This document shows, piece after piece, positions 60,138 through 64,000 of a stretch of DNA of 64,000 bases. The position numbers and the translations under genes are program-made. The DNA is from Tabrizicola sp. (GTDB taxonomy: Bacteria; Pseudomonadota; Alphaproteobacteria; Rhodobacterales; Rhodobacteraceae), in NCBI RefSeq assembly GCF_022842145.1, contig NZ_JALHQD010000006.1, positions 210,441-274,440 of the forward strand, given 5' to 3'. Numbering within the stretch: the first letter of the stretch is position 1; each line of letters opens with the position of its first letter. Under the pieces are notes generated by a model. That model did not search any database, had not been told where the DNA came from, and saw nothing but the letters and a program-made list of their open reading frames with translations.

Positions 60138-61112
60138 ATGAGCGGACTTCTGGCACTTCTCGACGACGTGGCGGCCATCGCCAAGGTGGCGGCTTCGTCG
60201 ATCGACGACATTGCGGCGGCTGCGGCCAAGGCGGGGACCAAGGCGGCGGGGGTGGTGATCGACGATGCCGCGGTGACCCCGAAGTACGTCCACGGCTTCT
60301 CGGCCGACCGGGAACTGCCGATCATCTGGCGCATCGCCCTTGGCAGTTTGCGCAACAAGCTTATCGTCCTGCTTCCCGGCCTTCTGGCGCTGGACCATTT
60401 CGCCCCTTGGGTCATCACGCCGCTGCTGATGCTGGGCGGGGCATACCTGTGCTTCGAGGGCGCGGAAAAGTTGGTCCACGCCTTTGCCCCCCACGCTGAC
60501 GAAGCTGTCGCGTCGGACTTCGACACCAAGGACCCGACCCACCTGGAAGAGGAAAAGGTCGCCGGTGCGATCAAGACCGACTTCATCCTCTCGGCCGAGA
60601 TCATGACCATCGCGCTGGCCACCATCGAAAGCCCCAACTTCTGGATGCAGGCCATCACGCTGGCGGTGGTGGGCACGATCATCACCGTCGCGGTCTACGG
60701 GGCGGTCGCTCTGATCGTGAAAATGGACGACGTGGGCCTTCACCTGGCCGCCACGGGCCGGACCTCCGGGGGCAGGGCGCTTGGCCGCGGGCTGGTGCTG
60801 GCGATGCCAAAGCTGATGGCGTTCCTGTCCACCGTCGGCACGGCCGCGATGCTGTGGGTCGGCGGCAACATCGTCATCCACGGGCTGGAGGTCACCCATC
60901 TCTGGGCCTGGCCCTACGAGACGATCCACCACATCGCCGAGGCCGTCGCCCATGCGGTGCCCGTGGCGCAGGGCTTCGTCGAATGGGTGGTGACGGCGGC
61001 GCTGGATGGGGTCTTCGGACTGATCCTCGGCGTCCTCCTTATCCCCGTCGCGACCCGGATGATCGGTCCGCTCTGGGCCGCCGTCACCGGCAAGAAGGCC
61101 GCCGCGCACTGA
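60138..61112 (+). CDS. DUF808 family membrane protein
   Basis: MSGLLALLDDVAAIAKVAASSIDDIAAAAAKAGTKAAGVVIDDAAVTPKYVHGF signature. Confidence 0.95.
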   Translation: MSGLLALLDDVAAIAKVAASSIDDIAAAAAKAGTKAAGVVIDDAAVTPKYVHGFSADRELPIIWRIALGSLRNKLIVLLPGLLALDHFAPWVITPLLMLGGAYLCFEGAEKLVHAFAPHADEAVASDFDTKDPTHLEEEKVAGAIKTDFILSAEIMTIALATIESPNFWMQAITLAVVGTIITVAVYGAVALIVKMDDVGLHLAATGRTSGGRALGRGLVLAMPKLMAFLSTVGTAAMLWVGGNIVIHGLEVTHLWAWPYETIHHIAEAVAHAVPVAQGFVEWVVTAALDGVFGLILGVLLIPVATRMIGPLWAAVTGKKAAAH

Positions 61113-61162
61113 CGGAACCGGCCCTGCAAGATGGCGTTGTCTCCCCAACAAGGGAGACCACC

Positions 61163-61747
61163 ATGAACCGCCAAGACTTCGACGCCTGGGAAGCCCGCAT
61201 CCGCGACCGTGCCGATCTGCTGTGGCAAGAGGCGGGCAGTCCCGAGGGCGGCAGTGACCGTTACATCGACCAGGCGCGCGAGTTGCTGGCGATGCGGGAA
61301 GTCGCGCTTCCGACGCTCGACCCCGAAGAGGCCGCGGCGCCTGTGATCGAGGAAGCCTCGATCCAGGGCAACCTCGGGGAATTCCCCACGCTGACCGACC
61401 AGGGCGAGGAGCAGACCTATCCGCACATCCAGGACGACGACGGCCCGCGCCTGTCGGACGGTGACGCCTCCGAGGACGGCGGAGTCCTTCCGACCGAGGA
61501 TTATCCTGAGGAAGACCTGCCCGAGGTTTCCCTCGCTGATGCCGATCTCACCTCAAGCACCGAGAATGCCGAGGACGATCCGCAAAGCCCCGACCTCAAT
61601 GACGACGGGATGCCCGATCCCGAGGACCTGGACGCCGAGGAGGATGTCGAGGGCGAGATGGACCCCGGCGACGAATACGAGGACAGCGCTCCCCCGGACC
61701 CCGATGCCACCGCGCCAGGCTATGACGCTGCGGTGCGTGGGCGTTAG
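61163..61747 (+). CDS. highly acidic hypothetical protein with DUF2934-like N-terminus
   Basis: RDRADLLWQEAGSPEGGSDRYIDQARELL then Asp/Glu-rich low-complexity region with DLNDDGMPDPED. Confidence 0.78.
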   Translation: MNRQDFDAWEARIRDRADLLWQEAGSPEGGSDRYIDQARELLAMREVALPTLDPEEAAAPVIEEASIQGNLGEFPTLTDQGEEQTYPHIQDDDGPRLSDGDASEDGGVLPTEDYPEEDLPEVSLADADLTSSTENAEDDPQSPDLNDDGMPDPEDLDAEEDVEGEMDPGDEYEDSAPPDPDATAPGYDAAVRGR

Positions 61748-62856
61748 TCCAGCAGGGCCAGCCGCTGCGCCAAGGCCGAGACAAGGTCGGTCCGTGTCAC
61801 GATCCCGACGATGGCCGCGCCTTCCACCACCGGCACCGCCTCGGCTCCGCCATCCGCCAGAAGCGGCAGCAGCGCCCCCACGGGCGTTGCAGGCGTAACC
61901 TGCGGCACTCCGGTCTCCATGATTTCACCGGCCTTGGGCGGGGTCTTGCGGTGGCTGTCGATCAACCGGGCCAATGCGGCAAGCAGGCTGGAATGCTGAA
62001 GAAAGGCATCCTCGCGGGCGCGGCGGATCAGGTCGATCTGGAAGATCACACCCATCAGGCGGGTGCCCTCCACCACCGGCAGCGAGGTGAAGCCCCGCGT
62101 GCGGAAGATGTCCGCGACCTGGGACAAGGGCGCCTCCGGGCCGACCGTCACCAGATCGCGCGACATGATGTCAGCGGCGGTAAACCCCTCCATCCGCCGC
62201 GCCGCAGCGGCCTGTTCCGCCGCGCCGACCAGTCGGGCCAGGTCGGCGACACCAAGGTTCGCCGACTGCCGGAAGTCTTCCAGGATCGTGGCCAGCTCGG
62301 CCGGATCAAGGCCGATCCGCGCCTCGGGGGTGGGGTCCTGCGTGCCGTGCGGACCCGGCTGGGCGGGCTGGCGGAAGGGGTAGACCCGGCCTGCCGCGCC
62401 GTTCCACAGGATGCCGACCGCGACCAGGAGGGCAGACCCCGCCGCGACGGTCGCGGTCGTTGCCAGCCAGTGCGCCGGACCACCAAGCGCCACCAGAAGC
62501 GCCACGGCACCGCCCGGAGGATGCAGTGCGCGCGTGGCCAGCATCGCGGCAATCGCCAGACCCACCGCCAGCGGCACGGCGTGGCTGGCCTGGGGCAGGG
62601 CGCTCAGCACCGCCAGCGCCACCAGTGCGGACAGCGTATTTCCCACCACCACCGACCAGGGCTGCGCAAGGGGGCTGTTCGGAACCGCATAGACCAGCAC
62701 CGCCGAAGCCCCGAAGGGTGCGATCAGCCAGCCAAGCCCTGCGCCCCGCAGGGCCAGCCCCGCCAGAAGCAGCCCCACTCCTGCACCAAGCCCGGCGCGG
62801 ACAAGGTCCACCACCTTCGGGCTGCCCATCGCCGGGCCGAATCCCCGCCAGTCCAT
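61744..62856 (-). CDS. HPP family protein with C-terminal CBS pair
   Basis: HPP-like APFGASAVLVYAVPNSPLAQPWSVVVGN, HPPGGAVALL, two CBS motifs. Confidence 0.93.
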   Translation of the reverse strand: MDWRGFGPAMGSPKVVDLVRAGLGAGVGLLLAGLALRGAGLGWLIAPFGASAVLVYAVPNSPLAQPWSVVVGNTLSALVALAVLSALPQASHAVPLAVGLAIAAMLATRALHPPGGAVALLVALGGPAHWLATTATVAAGSALLVAVGILWNGAAGRVYPFRQPAQPGPHGTQDPTPEARIGLDPAELATILEDFRQSANLGVADLARLVGAAEQAAAARRMEGFTAADIMSRDLVTVGPEAPLSQVADIFRTRGFTSLPVVEGTRLMGVIFQIDLIRRAREDAFLQHSSLLAALARLIDSHRKTPPKAGEIMETGVPQVTPATPVGALLPLLADGGAEAVPVVEGAAIVGIVTRTDLVSALAQRLALLD

Positions 62857-62942
62857 CCTTGCCCCCTTTTTCGCGGCGGACCCTGACCGGCCAAAGTCGA
62901 AATGAAAAGCCCGTCAGAACCTCGCGCGCCAGCGGTCCGTCA

Positions 62943-62974
62943 AAAATGGAAGCGGCGGCCCGAAGCCGCCGCTT
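62943..62974 (-). terminator. rho-independent terminator of tktA
   Basis: AAGCGGCGGC-TTCGG-GCCGCCGCTT followed by CCATTTTTG on minus strand; perfect 10-bp stem. Confidence 0.8.
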
Positions 62975-62998
62975 GCTTAACCAGACTGGATCAAAGGG

Positions 62999-64000
62999 TC
63001 AGAGCAGCGCCTTGGCCGCTGCAACCGTGGCGTCCGCCGTGATCCCGAATTCGGCGTACAGCCGCTCCATCGGGGCCGAGGCGCCGAAGGTCGACATGCC
63101 AACGAACCCGGCCTTCGCCTCGCGCCCGCGCTCGCCCAGAAGCCAGCGGTCCCAGCCCATCCGGACGCCCGCCTCGACCGCGACCCGCACCGGGCCGGGC
63201 GGCAGGACCTTGCGGCGGTAGGCCTCGTCCTGCGCTGCGAACAGTTCCATCGACGGCATGGACACGACGCGGGTGCCGATCCCTTCCGCTTCCAAAGCGG
63301 CACGGGCCTTCAACGCGATCTCGACCTCGGAGCCCGTCGCCATCAGGATCACCTGACGCTTGCCCGTCGCCTCCTCCAGCACATAGGCGCCTTTGGCGAC
63401 CATGTTGGTGTTGGTGTGGGTCTTCCGCACCGCCGGAAGGTTCTGGCGGGACAAAGCCAGGACGGTTGGCCGGGTCTTCTCGGTCAGCGCGATTTCCCAG
63501 GCTTCGGCGACTTCCACCAGGTCAGCAGGACGGATCACCAGCGTGTTCGGCGTCGACCGGCTGATCGCCAGATGCTCGACTGGCTGGTGGGTCGGGCCAT
63601 CTTCGCCCAGACCGATGGAGTCATGCGTCATGACATAAACGACCGGGATGCCCATCAGCGCCGAGAGGCGCATCGAAGGCCGCGCATAGTCGGTGAAGCA
63701 CATGAAGGTGCCGCCATAGGGCCGCACGCCGCCATGCAGCGCCATCCCGTTCATCGCTGCGGCCATCCCATGTTCGCGGATACCGAAATAGACGTAGCGG
63801 CCCTTGCGATCCTCGGGCGTGAAAACGCCCAGGTCGGCGGTCTTGGTGTTGTTTGATCCCGTCAGGTCGGCAGAGCCGCCGATGGTTTCCGGCAGCACCG
63901 GGTTCACCGCGGCCAGCACCTTTTCCGACGAGGCGCGGGTGGCCAGCTTCGGCATATCCGTGACGGCCTGCTTCTTCACGCCGCGAATGACCGAGGCCAG
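62999..64000 (-). CDS. tktA: transketolase, C-terminal part (truncated by window edge)
   Basis: [53 protein letters not shown]. Confidence 0.96.
   Translation of the reverse strand: MASVIRGVKKQAVTDMPKLATRASSEKVLAAVNPVLPETIGGSADLTGSNNTKTADLGVFTPEDRKGRYVYFGIREHGMAAAMNGMALHGGVRPYGGTFMCFTDYARPSMRLSALMGIPVVYVMTHDSIGLGEDGPTHQPVEHLAISRSTPNTLVIRPADLVEVAEAWEIALTEKTRPTVLALSRQNLPAVRKTHTNTNMVAKGAYVLEEATGKRQVILMATGSEVEIALKARAALEAEGIGTRVVSMPSMELFAAQDEAYRRKVLPPGPVRVAVEAGVRMGWDRWLLGERGREAKAGFVGMSTFGASAPMERLYAEFGITADATVAAAKALL

Overview
High-GC alphaproteobacterial chromosomal segment, most likely Rhodobacteraceae/Paracoccaceae judging by protein sequences and gene order. It is densely packed and mostly housekeeping. 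Contents include xerD, aroK-aroB, a peptide ABC-transporter operon with a CocE/NonD hydrolase and an alkaline-phosphatase-superfamily enzyme, pirin, two identical tRNA-Asp(GUC) genes, hemA, a RodZ-like protein, ispG, a LysR/MFS pair, an SMR transporter, a DsbA-like protein, an amidase, PBP1A, prfB, bactofilin plus M23 peptidase, a DUF455 protein, a Bcp-type peroxiredoxin, a large AsmA/DUF3971 protein, queA, lpdA, uvrA, mmsA/LysR, coaD, two tandem gap paralogs, a DUF808 protein, an HPP-CBS protein and a truncated tktA at the right edge. I see no CRISPR array, intact prophage, transposase or recognisable defence island, and no clear novel multi-gene system. The most interesting signals are: (i) tandem GAPDH paralogs whose cofactor-specificity residues differ (D->A and TM->RR), with TGTTAGCGCTAACA-like operators upstream of both; (ii) an exact GTTC-N7-GTTC SOS box before uvrA and an FnrL-like box before hemA; (iii) a tRNA-Asp duplication that includes the promoter; (iv) REP-like palindromes, one of which contains the uvrA stop codon; (v) a repeated GACKYCGTC/CGAGGAG intergenic element; (vi) shared CTAG stop codons at convergent gene pairs; (vii) small ORFs below the ORF-track cutoff; and (viii) a very acidic protein with an EF-hand-like loop. 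All calls come from reading the sequence and the supplied ORF track; no database search was run.
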